A DNA stretch of 64,000 nt, from NCBI RefSeq assembly GCF_900199455.1, contig NZ_FZQR01000012.1:186001-250000 (forward strand), in the 5' to 3' direction. The notes under the pieces are model-generated. The model had not been told where the DNA came from, did not search any database, and saw only the letters and a list, made by a program, of their open reading frames with translations. The first letter of the stretch is position 1. Every line of letters begins with the position of its first letter. This document shows positions 43,583 through 52,951 of the stretch, one piece after another. The stretch comes from Mesorhizobium carmichaelinearum (GTDB lineage: Bacteria > Pseudomonadota > Alphaproteobacteria > Rhizobiales > Rhizobiaceae). Made by a program: the position numbers and the translations under genes.

Positions 43583-45655
43583 TTGTCCAGTTCTGTCAGC
43601 GTCGTGAACGACAATGGCGTCGCCATCGTCACCATCGACAATCCGCCGGTCAACGCGCTGAGCTTTCATGTCCGCGAGCCGCTGATGCAGGCGCTCGTTG
43701 CCTTGCGCGATGACGCGTCGGTGGCGGCCATTGTGATTGCCTGCGCTGGACGGACCTTCGTCGCCGGCGCCGACATCACCGAATTCGGCAAGCCGGTGCA
43801 ACAGCCCGATCTGCGTGCCATCGTGGCGATGTTGGAAACCATCGCCAAGCCGACGGTTGCCGCCATCCACGGCACGGCGCTCGGCGGTGGGCTGGAACTG
43901 GCGTTCGGCTGCCATTTCCGTGTCGCCGATGCCGGCGCCAAGCTCGGCCTGCCCGAAGTCAAGCTCGGCATCTTGCCAGGCGGTGGCGGCACGGTGCGGT
44001 TGCCGCGTCTTGTCGGCGCGGTGAAGGCCCTGAAGATGATTGTCTCGGGTACGCCGATCGGCGCGACCGAAGCGCATGCCGGCGGTCTGGTCGATGCCGT
44101 TTTCGAAGGCGATCTGACCACGCACGCCGTGAACTTTGCCCGCGAAATCGCCCGCAAGGGTGGTCCGTTCACGCCGGTGCGTGATCGCGATGACTTGCTT
44201 GGCGAAACGGATCTCACGGCTTTCGATGCCGAGGCGGCGGATCTCGCAAGGAAAGCGCGCGGGCTCGAAGCGCCGGTCGCCTGCGCGCAAGCGGTGCGCA
44301 ATGCCGTCACGCTGCCCTTCGACGAAGCGCTGGCAGAGGAGCGCGTGCTGTTCGCAAAACTGGTCGCCAGCGACCAGTCGCGGGCGCAGCGCCATCTGTT
44401 CTTCGCCGAACGTGAGGCGGCAAAGCTTCCCGGCAAGGACACGCCCAAGCGCAGGATCGCGCGCGTCGGTGTCATCGGCGCCGGCACGATGGGCGGCGGC
44501 ATCGCCATGGCCTTCGCCAATGGCGGTTTCTCGGTCACTTTGCTGGAAACCAGCGCGGAAGCGCTGCAGCGCGGGCTGGGCACGATCGAGAAGAACTATG
44601 CCGTTTCCGTTTCGCGCGGTTCCTTGACCGAAGACGCCAAGCATCAGCGGCTCGCCCAGTTCAAGGGCTCGACCGACTATGCCGATCTCGCCGAATGCGA
44701 CTTGATCATCGAGGCGGTGTTCGAGGACATGGCGGTGAAGAAGGAGGTGTTCGGCAGGCTCGACGCCGTGACCAAGCCGGGCGCCATCCTCGCCACCAAC
44801 ACCTCCTATCTCGACATCAACGAAATCGCCGGCTCCATCTCGCGACCGCAGGATGTGCTCGGCCTGCATTTCTTCTCGCCGGCCAATGTCATGAAGCTGC
44901 TGGAGATCGTGCGCGCCGACAAGACCGCGCCGGATGCGCTGGCGACCGTCATCGATCTGGCACGGCGGATCGGCAAGGTGGCTGTCGTCGTCGGCGTCTG
45001 CCATGGCTTCGTCGGCAACCGCATGCTGGCCGCGCGCGGTTCGGAATCGGAAGCGCTGCTGCTGGAGGGCGCGACACCCAGCCAGATCGACAAGGCCTTC
45101 ACCGATTTCGGCTGGCCGATGGGGCCGTTCCAGATGGGCGATCTCGCCGGCCTCGACATTGGCTGGCGCAACCGCAAGGCACGCGGCCTGACGGCCGTCA
45201 TCGCCGACACGCTGTGTGAGCAGGGGCGTTTCGGCCAGAAGACCGGCCGGGGGTTCTACCTCTACGAGGCCGGCGCGCGGGCAGGCGTTCCCGATCCCGA
45301 GGTCGAGGCGCTGATCCGTGACAAGGCCGCTGAGCGTGGCATCGCGCCGCGTGCCATCAGTGCGGAAGAAATCATAGAGCGCACGCTCTATCCCCTGGTC
45401 AATGAGGGCGCGAAGATCCTCGAAGAGAAGATCGCGGCCCGCGCCTCGGACATCGATGTCGTCTGGGTCAATGGCTACGGTTTTCCGATCGGCAAGGGCG
45501 GGCCGATGTTCTGGGCTGGCCTGGAAGGGGCGGCAAAGATCGTCGAACGGCTTGAACACTGGCATCAGCGGACCGGCAAGGATGTGTTCAGGCCGGCACC
45601 GCTGCTGAAGCGGATGGCCGAGACCGACTCCTGGGAAGCAGAGGCAACAACCTGA
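43583..45655 (+). CDS. Bifunctional enoyl-CoA hydratase / 3-hydroxyacyl-CoA dehydrogenase
   Basis: The 690-residue fusion has an N-terminal crotonase domain (about 1-180; FVAGADITEFG and GTALGGGLELAFGCHFRV), a linker, an NAD-binding dehydrogenase domain starting at about 290 (VGVIGAGTMGGGIAMAFAN) and a C-terminal 3HCDH domain (HFFSPANVMKLLEIVR; GFVGNRMLAARG; GWPMGPFQMGDLAG). It carries out two steps of beta-oxidation, like FadB/PaaC-type proteins. The start is a TTG behind GGGAGG; no ATG fits. It lies 128 bases after the sugar importer and is probably independent of it. Confidence 0.92.
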   Translation: MSSSVSVVNDNGVAIVTIDNPPVNALSFHVREPLMQALVALRDDASVAAIVIACAGRTFVAGADITEFGKPVQQPDLRAIVAMLETIAKPTVAAIHGTALGGGLELAFGCHFRVADAGAKLGLPEVKLGILPGGGGTVRLPRLVGAVKALKMIVSGTPIGATEAHAGGLVDAVFEGDLTTHAVNFAREIARKGGPFTPVRDRDDLLGETDLTAFDAEAADLARKARGLEAPVACAQAVRNAVTLPFDEALAEERVLFAKLVASDQSRAQRHLFFAEREAAKLPGKDTPKRRIARVGVIGAGTMGGGIAMAFANGGFSVTLLETSAEALQRGLGTIEKNYAVSVSRGSLTEDAKHQRLAQFKGSTDYADLAECDLIIEAVFEDMAVKKEVFGRLDAVTKPGAILATNTSYLDINEIAGSISRPQDVLGLHFFSPANVMKLLEIVRADKTAPDALATVIDLARRIGKVAVVVGVCHGFVGNRMLAARGSESEALLLEGATPSQIDKAFTDFGWPMGPFQMGDLAGLDIGWRNRKARGLTAVIADTLCEQGRFGQKTGRGFYLYEAGARAGVPDPEVEALIRDKAAERGIAPRAISAEEIIERTLYPLVNEGAKILEEKIAARASDIDVVWVNGYGFPIGKGGPMFWAGLEGAAKIVERLEHWHQRTGKDVFRPAPLLKRMAETDSWEAEATT

Positions 45656-45682
45656 TCAGACGACCGCCGAACGCAGTGGCGA

Positions 45683-46495
45683 TTATCGAATCCGCGCGTC
45701 GATGATCTCGACGAAGCGGGCGAACAGACCTGCCTGCGACTTGATCTTGAGCTTGCGATAGATGTTGCGGCGGTGAACTTTTACCGTTCCCGGCACGATG
45801 CGCATGGCTCTCGCGATCGATTCCGTCGAGTGCCCTTGCAGCACCAGGTCGACGACATGCTTTTCGCGCGGTGTCAGCGACAGGCTCTTCCAGATATGGG
45901 CGCGGTCGAATTCGTTGACCGCAGCGATTGTCTCGTCCTGTTTCGCCTCGGCCGGTTCGTCGGCTGGGAGAGAAGGCCAGCGCAATCGCGCGAAACTGAT
46001 CACCGCCGGCGCCATGTCGCGCAGCAGCCTGGCATCGGCGGTGCCGAACGGGCCGGAGGCGCGCAGCCGCATCAGCGACAGCACCAGCGCGTCCTTGCCG
46101 GGCAGCGGCACGAAGAAGCCGACCTCTTCGGCCAGCCTGGTCTGGCTGTAATAGGAGCGAAAATATTCGCTGGCGTAGAAGCGGTCCGGCGCCAGTTCGC
46201 GCATGCGCCAGAACCCTTCCTTGCGCTCGACCGCCGCGTGGTGGAACGGGTCGAGCAGATAGGGTCCTTCCTGATAGAGCGCGACGAAGACATGGCTTTC
46301 GGCCGGCGAGAAGGTCTCGAACAGCAGCGGCGGTCGTGACGCGCCACGATAGCCGAAGATCACGCAATGGTCGAAGTCGATATGCTGGCGTAGCCAGTCG
46401 ACCATCGCCTTGCCGAACTGATCGCCGCTCGTCTCCCGCGTCGCGGCGACCAGGGCGGCGAGCCGGCTGTATTCGTCGCTGCGGGATGCGCTCAA
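45683..46495 (-). CDS. LuxR-family transcriptional regulator
   Basis: The 270-residue protein has a GAF/autoinducer-like N-terminal sensor (FDHCVIFGYRGASRPPLLFE; FFVPLPGKDALVLSLMR) and a C-terminal LuxR helix-turn-helix (LTPREKHVVDLVLQGHSTESIARAM, then GTVKVHRRNIYRKL). No acyl-homoserine-lactone synthase gene is in the window, so it would be an orphan. It is divergent from the first PotABCD-like operon and a 22-base palindrome lies between, so it probably controls that operon. Confidence 0.88.
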   Translation of the reverse strand: MSASRSDEYSRLAALVAATRETSGDQFGKAMVDWLRQHIDFDHCVIFGYRGASRPPLLFETFSPAESHVFVALYQEGPYLLDPFHHAAVERKEGFWRMRELAPDRFYASEYFRSYYSQTRLAEEVGFFVPLPGKDALVLSLMRLRASGPFGTADARLLRDMAPAVISFARLRWPSLPADEPAEAKQDETIAAVNEFDRAHIWKSLSLTPREKHVVDLVLQGHSTESIARAMRIVPGTVKVHRRNIYRKLKIKSQAGLFARFVEIIDARIR

Positions 46496-46527
46496 TCCCT
46501 ACCCCCTTAAACGATAAAATAGATCAG

Positions 46528-46549
46528 ATATACCACCCGCGAGGTATAT
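46528..46549. promoter_or_regulatory. 22-base palindrome, candidate LuxR-type operator
   Basis: ATATACC-N8-GGTATAT is a perfect 7-bp inverted repeat with an 8-base spacer, of lux-box dimensions. It is 33 bases upstream of the LuxR gene start and 62 bases before the ATPase gene start. Confidence 0.55.
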
Positions 46550-46610
46550 ACTAGCTGGTATTGGCTCTGGTAGCGTTCTGAAATTGCCCTGTCGCTGGAG
46601 CCCGCAGCCT

Positions 46611-47747
46611 TTGACCGCAGTGCCCGACATCGAGTTTCGCGGCGTCACCAAGCGCTATGGCGCGGTGACCGCGGTCAGCGGCATCGATCTCGCTATTCCA
46701 CCCTCCGCTTTCGTCGCCCTGCTCGGGCCGTCCGGCTGCGGCAAGACGACGTGCCTGCGCATGATCGGCGGTTTCGAACAGCCGAGCGAAGGCCAGGTGT
46801 TCATCCGCGGCCAGGATATGGCCGGCACGCCGCCCTACCGGCGGCCGGTCAACATGGTGTTCCAGCAATACGCGCTGTTCCCGCATCTCGATGTGGAAGC
46901 CAATGTGTCCTACGGGCTGCGCCAGGCACGACCGCGCCTGTCGTCGCAGGAGATCGGCCGGCGCGCCGGCGAAGCGCTCGAAATGGTGCGGCTCGCCGGC
47001 TATGGCGGCCGCAAGATCCACGAACTGTCCGGCGGCCAGCAGCAGCGCGTCGCGCTGGCGCGTGCATTGGTCAACAAGCCGGCGGTGCTGTTGCTCGACG
47101 AGCCGCTGGCGGCGCTCGACAAGAAGCTGCGCACCGACATGCAGATCGAACTGCAGAACCTGCAGCGCGAGATCGGCATCACTTTCGTGCTGGTCACCCA
47201 CGACCAGGAGGAAGCGCTATCGATGAGCGATTTCGTCTGCGTCATGAATGGCGGCCGCATCGTCCAGCTCGGCCAGCCGAGCGAAATCTATGACGAGCCG
47301 GCCGATCTGTTCGTCGCCGATTTCGTCGGCAAGACCAATCTGTTGAGCGGCACCGTCACCGGACACTCAGGCGATCTGGTCGACATTGCGCTTGCCGACG
47401 GCACCGTCATTGCGGCGCGCAAGCGCACCGCCTTGCGCCAGGGCGAGACCGTTTCGGTCAGCCTGCGCCCGGAATCGCTCAGCCTCGGCGCTCCAGCAGG
47501 CGGTCCGCTCAAGGGCATCGTGCGCAACCGCATCTTCCTGGGCTCGACCGCGGAATACGCGATCGAGGTCCAGGGCATCGGAACGCTGCTGGCCAAGGCC
47601 GATCACCTGATCGGCCAGGGCAATCTCTTCAAGCCGGGCGAACCCGTCGCCATCGGCTATGCCTCGGGAACGCCGCTGGCGTTTCCGGAGACCAAGAACA
47701 ACGGGACCAACCAGAGGGTAAACCAACATGTCGAAATCATATCGTGA
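46611..47747 (+). CDS. PotA-like ABC transporter ATP-binding protein (importer 1)
   Basis: The 378-residue ATPase has Walker A GPSGCGKTT, signature LSGGQQQRVALARAL, Walker B LLLDEPLAALD, the H-loop VTHDQEEAL and a C-terminal TOBE domain. It energises import of polyamine-type or opine-type amines. No ATG fits: the likely start is TTG 46611 with GGAG 10 bases upstream, and GTG 46620 is an alternative. The 3' end overlaps the binding-protein gene by 20 bases. Confidence 0.92.
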   Translation: MTAVPDIEFRGVTKRYGAVTAVSGIDLAIPPSAFVALLGPSGCGKTTCLRMIGGFEQPSEGQVFIRGQDMAGTPPYRRPVNMVFQQYALFPHLDVEANVSYGLRQARPRLSSQEIGRRAGEALEMVRLAGYGGRKIHELSGGQQQRVALARALVNKPAVLLLDEPLAALDKKLRTDMQIELQNLQREIGITFVLVTHDQEEALSMSDFVCVMNGGRIVQLGQPSEIYDEPADLFVADFVGKTNLLSGTVTGHSGDLVDIALADGTVIAARKRTALRQGETVSVSLRPESLSLGAPAGGPLKGIVRNRIFLGSTAEYAIEVQGIGTLLAKADHLIGQGNLFKPGEPVAIGYASGTPLAFPETKNNGTNQRVNQHVEIIS

Positions 47748-48891
47748 CGGACTGCCGATAAGCCCCGAAAAATTCGTAGACCAATTGATGCGCTTGAAGC
47801 GCGGCTCGATCGGCCGCCGCGACTTCCTTGGCCTCACCGGCCTTGGTATCGCGACGGCGGTGATGGCGCGCGAGATCGGCATCATGCCGACGCCGGCCTT
47901 TGCCGCTGAAAACCTTGGCGACCGCATGTCGATCGCCACCTGGCCGAACTATCATGACCCGCAGACTTTCGAGAACTTCAAGAAGGACACCGGCGTTGCC
48001 GTCGAGGTCAATGTCTTCGGCTCCAACGAGGAGATGCTGGCCAAGCTGCAAGCCGGCGCCTCGGGCTGGAGCCTGTTCGTGCCGACCAATTATACGATCT
48101 CGACCTACAAGAAGCTCGGCATCATCGAGCCGCTCGACATGGCGAAGCTGCCGAATTTCGACGGCACGCAGGAAGATCCGCGCTTCACCTCGGAAGGCAC
48201 GATCGACAAGGTGATCTACGCCGTGCCGAAGAACTGGGGCACGACGGGTTTTGCCGTCAACACCAAGAAGCTGACCAAGCCGATGACGAGCTGGAAGGAG
48301 TTTTGGGACACGGCGATGGCCGAAGGCGACGGCCGCACCATGGTGCACGACTACCAGCTGACCACGATCGGCAATGCGCTGAAATATTATGGCTACTCGT
48401 TCAACTCGCTCAAGCAGGACGAGCTCGCCAAGGCGGAGGAGCTGCTGCTCAAGGTCAAGCCGCATCTGTTCGCGGTCTCGTCGGACTATCAACCGGGCAT
48501 GCGCGCCGGCGACGCGTGGATGACGATGTGCTGGACCAATGACGGCGCGCAGCTGCATCGCGACATTCCCGAGATCGCCTATGTGCTGGGCAAGGAAGGC
48601 GGCGAGATCTGGACCGATTTCTATGCCATCCCGAAGGATGCGCCCAACAAGCCCGCGGGCTATGCCTTGCTCAACTATCTGATGAACCCGCAGGTCGCGG
48701 TGAAGGAGCACCTCGCCAACGGCGCGCCCTCGACCGACGCGCGGGTCAACAAGCTGCTGCCCAAGGAAGTGCTCGACAATCCGATCCTCTATCCGGCGGC
48801 GGATCTGCTGACGCCGCTGGAATTCGGCGCCGCGGCAACGCTGACCGATCCGGGCCGCGCCGAATTGATGGCGCGCTTCAAGTCGGCCTGA
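47728..48891 (+). CDS. PotD-like periplasmic binding protein with Tat-type signal (importer 1)
   Basis: The 387-residue extracytoplasmic protein has GRRDFLGLTG before a hydrophobic stretch and cleavage near AFAAE (about residue 60), suggesting twin-arginine export. The mature part opens with MSIATWPNYHDPQTFENFKK and follows the spermidine/putrescine-binding SBP pattern (PKNWGTTGFAVNTKKL). Ligand-contact residues cannot be judged without a structure. An intercistronic hairpin follows, typical of binding-protein genes expressed above their permeases. Confidence 0.9.
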   Translation: MSKSYRDGLPISPEKFVDQLMRLKRGSIGRRDFLGLTGLGIATAVMAREIGIMPTPAFAAENLGDRMSIATWPNYHDPQTFENFKKDTGVAVEVNVFGSNEEMLAKLQAGASGWSLFVPTNYTISTYKKLGIIEPLDMAKLPNFDGTQEDPRFTSEGTIDKVIYAVPKNWGTTGFAVNTKKLTKPMTSWKEFWDTAMAEGDGRTMVHDYQLTTIGNALKYYGYSFNSLKQDELAKAEELLLKVKPHLFAVSSDYQPGMRAGDAWMTMCWTNDGAQLHRDIPEIAYVLGKEGGEIWTDFYAIPKDAPNKPAGYALLNYLMNPQVAVKEHLANGAPSTDARVNKLLPKEVLDNPILYPAADLLTPLEFGAAATLTDPGRAELMARFKSA

Positions 48892-48916
48892 AGGCTGGCC
48901 TGGCGCAGACAATGGA

Positions 48917-48938
48917 CCGGCGGGCACGGGTCCGCCGG
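48917..48938 (+). other. Intercistronic hairpin after the importer-1 binding-protein gene
   Basis: CCGGCGG-N8-CCGCCGG lies in the 64-base gap between the binding-protein gene and the first permease gene. Such structures commonly protect the upstream mRNA in ABC operons. Confidence 0.5.
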
Positions 48939-48955
48939 CATCGGGGCGGTTTTCA

Positions 48956-49819
48956 ATGCACGGCAACAGATTTCGTCACAATTTCCTGACCGCCTTGCTG
49001 CTCGCTCCGGCAACGGCGTGGCTGGTGGTGTTCCTGGTGCTGCCGTTCATCGCCATAGCCATCTTCAGCGTCGGCGAGCGGGCGCCGGAGGGCGGCTATC
49101 AGGCCGCCTTCACCTTCGCGCAATATGCCAACCTTCCGGCACGGGCGACCGCGTTCTGGAACACGATGGTGCTGGCGCCGGTGGGCGCGCTCGCCTGTCT
49201 GCTGGTCGCCTATCCCGTCGCCTACTACCTTGCCTTGCGTGCGCCTGCGCGCTGGCGGCTGATCCTGCTGGCGCTCGTCGTCATTCCGTTCTGGACCAGC
49301 CTTTTGATGAGGACCTATGCCTGGATGTACATTCTGGGCGGGCGCGGCATCCCGGCGCTGCTCGCCTTTGTCGGCATCGAGGATGTCAGGCTGATCAACA
49401 CGCCGGGCGCCGTGCTGCTCGGCATCGTCTATGGCTATCTGCCGCTGATGATCCTGCCGATCTATGTCAGCCTCGAGCGGCTCGACCGCAGGCTGCTGGA
49501 GGCCTCCGCCGATCTCGGCGCGACGCCATTATCGACCTTTGTCGGGGTGACGCTGAAACTGTCGCTGCCGGGGGTGATGACCGGCTTCTCGCTGGTCATG
49601 ATCCTGCTGCTTGGCGAGTATCTGATCCCGACGCTGCTTGGCGGCGGCAAGGTGTTCTTCATCGGCAACGCGCTGGTCGATTTGTTCCTGCAGTCGCGCA
49701 ACTGGCCGTTCGGATCGGCCATCGCGATCACGCTGGTGGCGGTTTCGGTGGTGGTGCTGATTGCCGCCAACCGCATTTCGACCCGGGTTTCGGGCGCCCG
49801 CCGGGTGGATTTGATCTGA
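48956..49819 (+). CDS. PotB-like ABC permease (importer 1)
   Basis: The 287-residue protein has six predicted membrane helices and the EAA loop (LLEASADLGATPLSTFVGVTL), a BPD_transp_1 permease of the PotB kind. Its TGA overlaps the ATG of the second permease gene. Confidence 0.92.
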   Translation: MHGNRFRHNFLTALLLAPATAWLVVFLVLPFIAIAIFSVGERAPEGGYQAAFTFAQYANLPARATAFWNTMVLAPVGALACLLVAYPVAYYLALRAPARWRLILLALVVIPFWTSLLMRTYAWMYILGGRGIPALLAFVGIEDVRLINTPGAVLLGIVYGYLPLMILPIYVSLERLDRRLLEASADLGATPLSTFVGVTLKLSLPGVMTGFSLVMILLLGEYLIPTLLGGGKVFFIGNALVDLFLQSRNWPFGSAIAITLVAVSVVVLIAANRISTRVSGARRVDLI

Positions 49820-50631
49820 TGCGCGCCTTCGTCACCGCAGTCTTTGCCTTCCTCTATCTGCCGATCGCGCTGGTCGTGCTGTTTTCCTTCAATGCCGGCC
49901 GCCATGCCAGCGAGTTCACCGGCTTTTCGGTGCAGTGGTACGGCACGGCGCTGTCCAACCCGTTCCTGGTCGAGGCGCTGAAGAACAGCCTGTTCATCGC
50001 CACCACCAGTGCCTTGCTGGCGGCGGTGTGCGGCACGGCAGCGGCTCTCGGCCTGGCACGCGTCGGCGTCAGGACCCGTGCTGTCTTCGACGCGCTGCTC
50101 GGTGCTGCGATCGTCGTTCCCGGCGTCGTCATCGGCATCTCGACGCTGGTCGCGCTTGTCCAGCTGTTCGCTGTCGTCAATCCGTTCCTCGCCTCGATCT
50201 GGCCGGGCGATCAGCCGCCCAAGCTGTCGCTCGGCTATGGTTCGATCATCGCCGCGCATGGCCTGTTTTCGATGGCGTTGGTGACGATGATCGTCGGCAC
50301 GCGGCTCGGCAGCCTCGACCGCAATCTGGTCGAAGCCTCGAGCGATCTCTACGCCACGCCGCTGACGACGTTCCGTTCGATCGTGCTGCCGCAGATCATG
50401 CCGGCGGTGGTTGCCGGCTTCCTGCTCGCCTTTACCTTCTCCTTCGACGATTTCATCGTCGCCTTCTTCGTCGCCGGCGCGCAGACGACGCTGCCGATCT
50501 ATGTCTTCGCCTCGATCCGGCGCGGCGTGACGCCTGAAATCAACGCCATCGCGACGATCGTGCTCGTCGCCTCGGTCCTGCTCGTGGTGCTTGCCCAATG
50601 GCAGCTGCGCCAGCGCAAGCCGTCCAACTGA
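49819..50631 (+). CDS. PotC-like ABC permease (importer 1)
   Basis: The 270-residue permease has six predicted helices and the EAA loop (LVEASSDLYATPLTTFRSIVL), ending in FDDFIVAFFVAGAQTTLPIYVF typical of PotC. The ATG at 49819 overlaps the upstream stop (TGATG). The frame is open well upstream through potB, but that is a shadow. Confidence 0.92.
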   Translation: MRAFVTAVFAFLYLPIALVVLFSFNAGRHASEFTGFSVQWYGTALSNPFLVEALKNSLFIATTSALLAAVCGTAAALGLARVGVRTRAVFDALLGAAIVVPGVVIGISTLVALVQLFAVVNPFLASIWPGDQPPKLSLGYGSIIAAHGLFSMALVTMIVGTRLGSLDRNLVEASSDLYATPLTTFRSIVLPQIMPAVVAGFLLAFTFSFDDFIVAFFVAGAQTTLPIYVFASIRRGVTPEINAIATIVLVASVLLVVLAQWQLRQRKPSN

Positions 50632-50641
50632 AAGCTGCATC

Positions 50642-51403
50642 ATGATCCTCAAAGACCGCATCGCCGTGGTGACAGGCGCCGGCTCCGGCATCGGACGCGC
50701 CGGTGCCATGATCATGAGCCGAGAGGGCGCGGTGGTGGTCATCGCCGACAGGGATCAGGCCGCAGGCGAGGCGACAGCTGCCGACATCCGCGCCGCGGGC
50801 GGCAGGGCAGAGGCGATTGCCACCGACGTCTCCGACGACGCGGCGGTGGACGAGCTGATTACCGGCAGGCTCGGCAAATATGGTCGCATCGACATCTTGC
50901 ATAATCACGCCGGCATCCAGGTCGGCGGGACGCTGACCGAGGTCGGGACCGACGGCATGGATGCTTCCTGGCGCATCAATGTGCGGGCGCAGTTCCTGGC
51001 GGCGCGGATCGTCATGCCGTCGATGATCGCGCAGGGCGGCGGTGTCATCCTCAACACGGCTTCCAATTCCGGCGTGTTCTACGACCGCGAGATGATTGCC
51101 TACGCGACATCGAAACACGCCGTGGTGGCGATGACGCGGCAGATGTCGCTCGACTATGCCCGCCACAATGTCCGCGTCAACGCGCTCTGCCCGGGCTGGG
51201 TCGACACGCCGTTCAACGAGCCGTTCATCGCCCAGATGGGCGGGCGCGAGGCGATCGAAACCTATGTCCGCACCAAGATCCCGATGGGGCGCTGGGCGAG
51301 CGCGGACGAAATCGCCGAGGCGATCCTGTTCCTGGTCTCCGACCGGTCATCCTTCATGACCGGCCAGGCGCTGGTGATCGATGGCGGCGAAAGCATCGGC
51401 TGA
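50642..51403 (+). CDS. Short-chain dehydrogenase/reductase (SDR)
   Basis: The 253-residue classical SDR has the cofactor loop VTGAGSGIGRAG at about residues 10-21, NHAGIQ, the catalytic Ser/Tyr/Lys in TASNSG and YATSKHA, and the C-terminal IDGGES. It starts 10 bases after the importer-1 permease, so it is probably cotranscribed and may oxidise or reduce the imported compound. The specific substrate is unknown. Confidence 0.9.
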   Translation: MILKDRIAVVTGAGSGIGRAGAMIMSREGAVVVIADRDQAAGEATAADIRAAGGRAEAIATDVSDDAAVDELITGRLGKYGRIDILHNHAGIQVGGTLTEVGTDGMDASWRINVRAQFLAARIVMPSMIAQGGGVILNTASNSGVFYDREMIAYATSKHAVVAMTRQMSLDYARHNVRVNALCPGWVDTPFNEPFIAQMGGREAIETYVRTKIPMGRWASADEIAEAILFLVSDRSSFMTGQALVIDGGESIG

Positions 51404-51422
51404 GCGGCATCTCGGCCTTTGT

Positions 51423-52931
51423 TCACACATGCTTGCGGCCGCCGGTCTCGCGGAACCAGCTGTCGGGATAGGGGTACCACCAGTCCTGGATTGCCGGTTT
51501 GTGGTCGATGATGACCATCTTGGAACGGCGAAAGGCGTCGAGCCCCTGCCGCCCGAGCTCGCGGCCAAGGCCTGACGCCTTCCAGCCGCCGAAGGGCAAG
51601 GCGTCATTGTCGATCAGCGGATTGTTGACCCAGACCATGCCGGTCTCAAGCCGTTCGGCCGCCTCATGCGCTTCGGCCAGATCCGTGGTGAACACCGAGG
51701 CGCCAAGCCCGAACGGGCTGTCATTGGCAAGCCGGATCGCCTCGTCGAAATCCTTCACCCGGCAGATGGCGGCGACCGGCCCAAAACATTCCTCGCGCAC
51801 GATCGCCATGTCAGGGGTGACGCCGGTCAGGATGGTCGGTTCGTAGAACCAGCCGACATTGTGCGCGGGCGGGATCCGCCCGCCGGTGATCGTCCTGGCG
51901 CCGCAGCGAACAGCATCGTCGACCAGCCGCATCACTTTCGCACGGGCAGCCTCGCTGACCAGCGGGCCGATCTCGGTCTTGTCCATGCCGTTGCCGATGC
52001 GCAGCGCCCGTGTCCTTTCGGCGAACAACTCGACGAAGCGATCATGCACGGCATCGACGACGAAGAAGCGCTCGGCCGAAGTGCAGACCTGGCCTGTGAG
52101 GTGGAAGGCCGCGGTGACGCTGCCGGCCGCGGCGACCTCCAGCGGCGCGTGCTCGCTGATGATCAGCGGATCGCTGCCGCCGGCCTCGATAACGCACGGC
52201 TTCATGCGTTCGGCGCAAGCGACGGCCACCGCCTTGCCGGCGGCCACCGAGCCAGTGCAGGCGACGGCATGGGTGCGATCGGAAGTGATCAGCGCCTGGG
52301 CGGTCGCGGCTCCGCCGGGCAGGCACGAGACGAGCCCTTCCGGCAACGAGCGGAATACGGTCATGTAGTCCAGCGTCGACAGCGTCGTCGCCTCGGCCGG
52401 CTTGATGATGCAGGCATTCCCGGCGGCAAGCGATGCCGCGACGGTCCAGCACATCAACAGGATCGGAAAATTGTAGGGCATGATGTGGACGGAGACGCCG
52501 TAGGGTTCGTAGCGCGCATACTGGAACGAACCGGCTTGCGTCGTGCCGGCGATCTTGCCGGCATCGTCGCGCGCCATCTCGGCATAGTAGCGGAAGATCG
52601 GCGCGCAATTGGCGATCTCGCCGATGGCTTCGGGATAGGGCTTGCCCATCTCGCGCACCATCAGCTCGGCGCAGCGGGTGAAGTCGGCGGCCTCGATTGC
52701 GTTGGCGACGGCGTGCAGATGCTTTGCCCGGCTCTTGGCGTCGAGTTTTTTCCAGGTGGCCTGCGCCCTGGTTGCGGCGGTGAGCACGGCGTCGATCTCG
52801 CCATCGCTGGCCGCGGTGATGGCGCCGACGGTTTCGAGCGTCGCCGGATCGATCACCGGCTTGGTCGTGCCAGCCATCGGCCGGTAGTCCGGGTTGACGA
52901 AGAAGGTCGGCCGGTCAGGGGCGAAATCCAT
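51423..52931 (-). CDS. NAD(P)-dependent aldehyde dehydrogenase
   Basis: The 502-residue protein has the ALDH catalytic Cys in GQVCTSAERFF and Glu in the VIEAGGSDP block (a variant of ELGG), the VACTGSVAAGKAV cofactor loop, PYNFPILLMCW and the terminal PFGGWKASGLGRELG. It is convergent with the SDR gene and lies last in the leftward operon with the cupins, the glycosyltransferase and importer 2. By analogy with PuuC it could oxidise an amino- or gamma-glutamylamino-aldehyde; this is inference from context. Confidence 0.92.
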   Translation of the reverse strand: MDFAPDRPTFFVNPDYRPMAGTTKPVIDPATLETVGAITAASDGEIDAVLTAATRAQATWKKLDAKSRAKHLHAVANAIEAADFTRCAELMVREMGKPYPEAIGEIANCAPIFRYYAEMARDDAGKIAGTTQAGSFQYARYEPYGVSVHIMPYNFPILLMCWTVAASLAAGNACIIKPAEATTLSTLDYMTVFRSLPEGLVSCLPGGAATAQALITSDRTHAVACTGSVAAGKAVAVACAERMKPCVIEAGGSDPLIISEHAPLEVAAAGSVTAAFHLTGQVCTSAERFFVVDAVHDRFVELFAERTRALRIGNGMDKTEIGPLVSEAARAKVMRLVDDAVRCGARTITGGRIPPAHNVGWFYEPTILTGVTPDMAIVREECFGPVAAICRVKDFDEAIRLANDSPFGLGASVFTTDLAEAHEAAERLETGMVWVNNPLIDNDALPFGGWKASGLGRELGRQGLDAFRRSKMVIIDHKPAIQDWWYPYPDSWFRETGGRKHV

Positions 52932-52951
52932 AGTCGTCCTTTCAGGTCCGC

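Noticed and set aside
43475..45565. A 696-residue open frame on the minus strand
   Set aside because: It is the antisense shadow of the bifunctional beta-oxidation gene, whose both domains carry all motifs.
49018..49818. Long upstream extension of the PotC1 frame through PotB1
   Set aside because: PotB1 is well supported in another frame and the PotC1 start overlaps its stop; the extension is a shadow.
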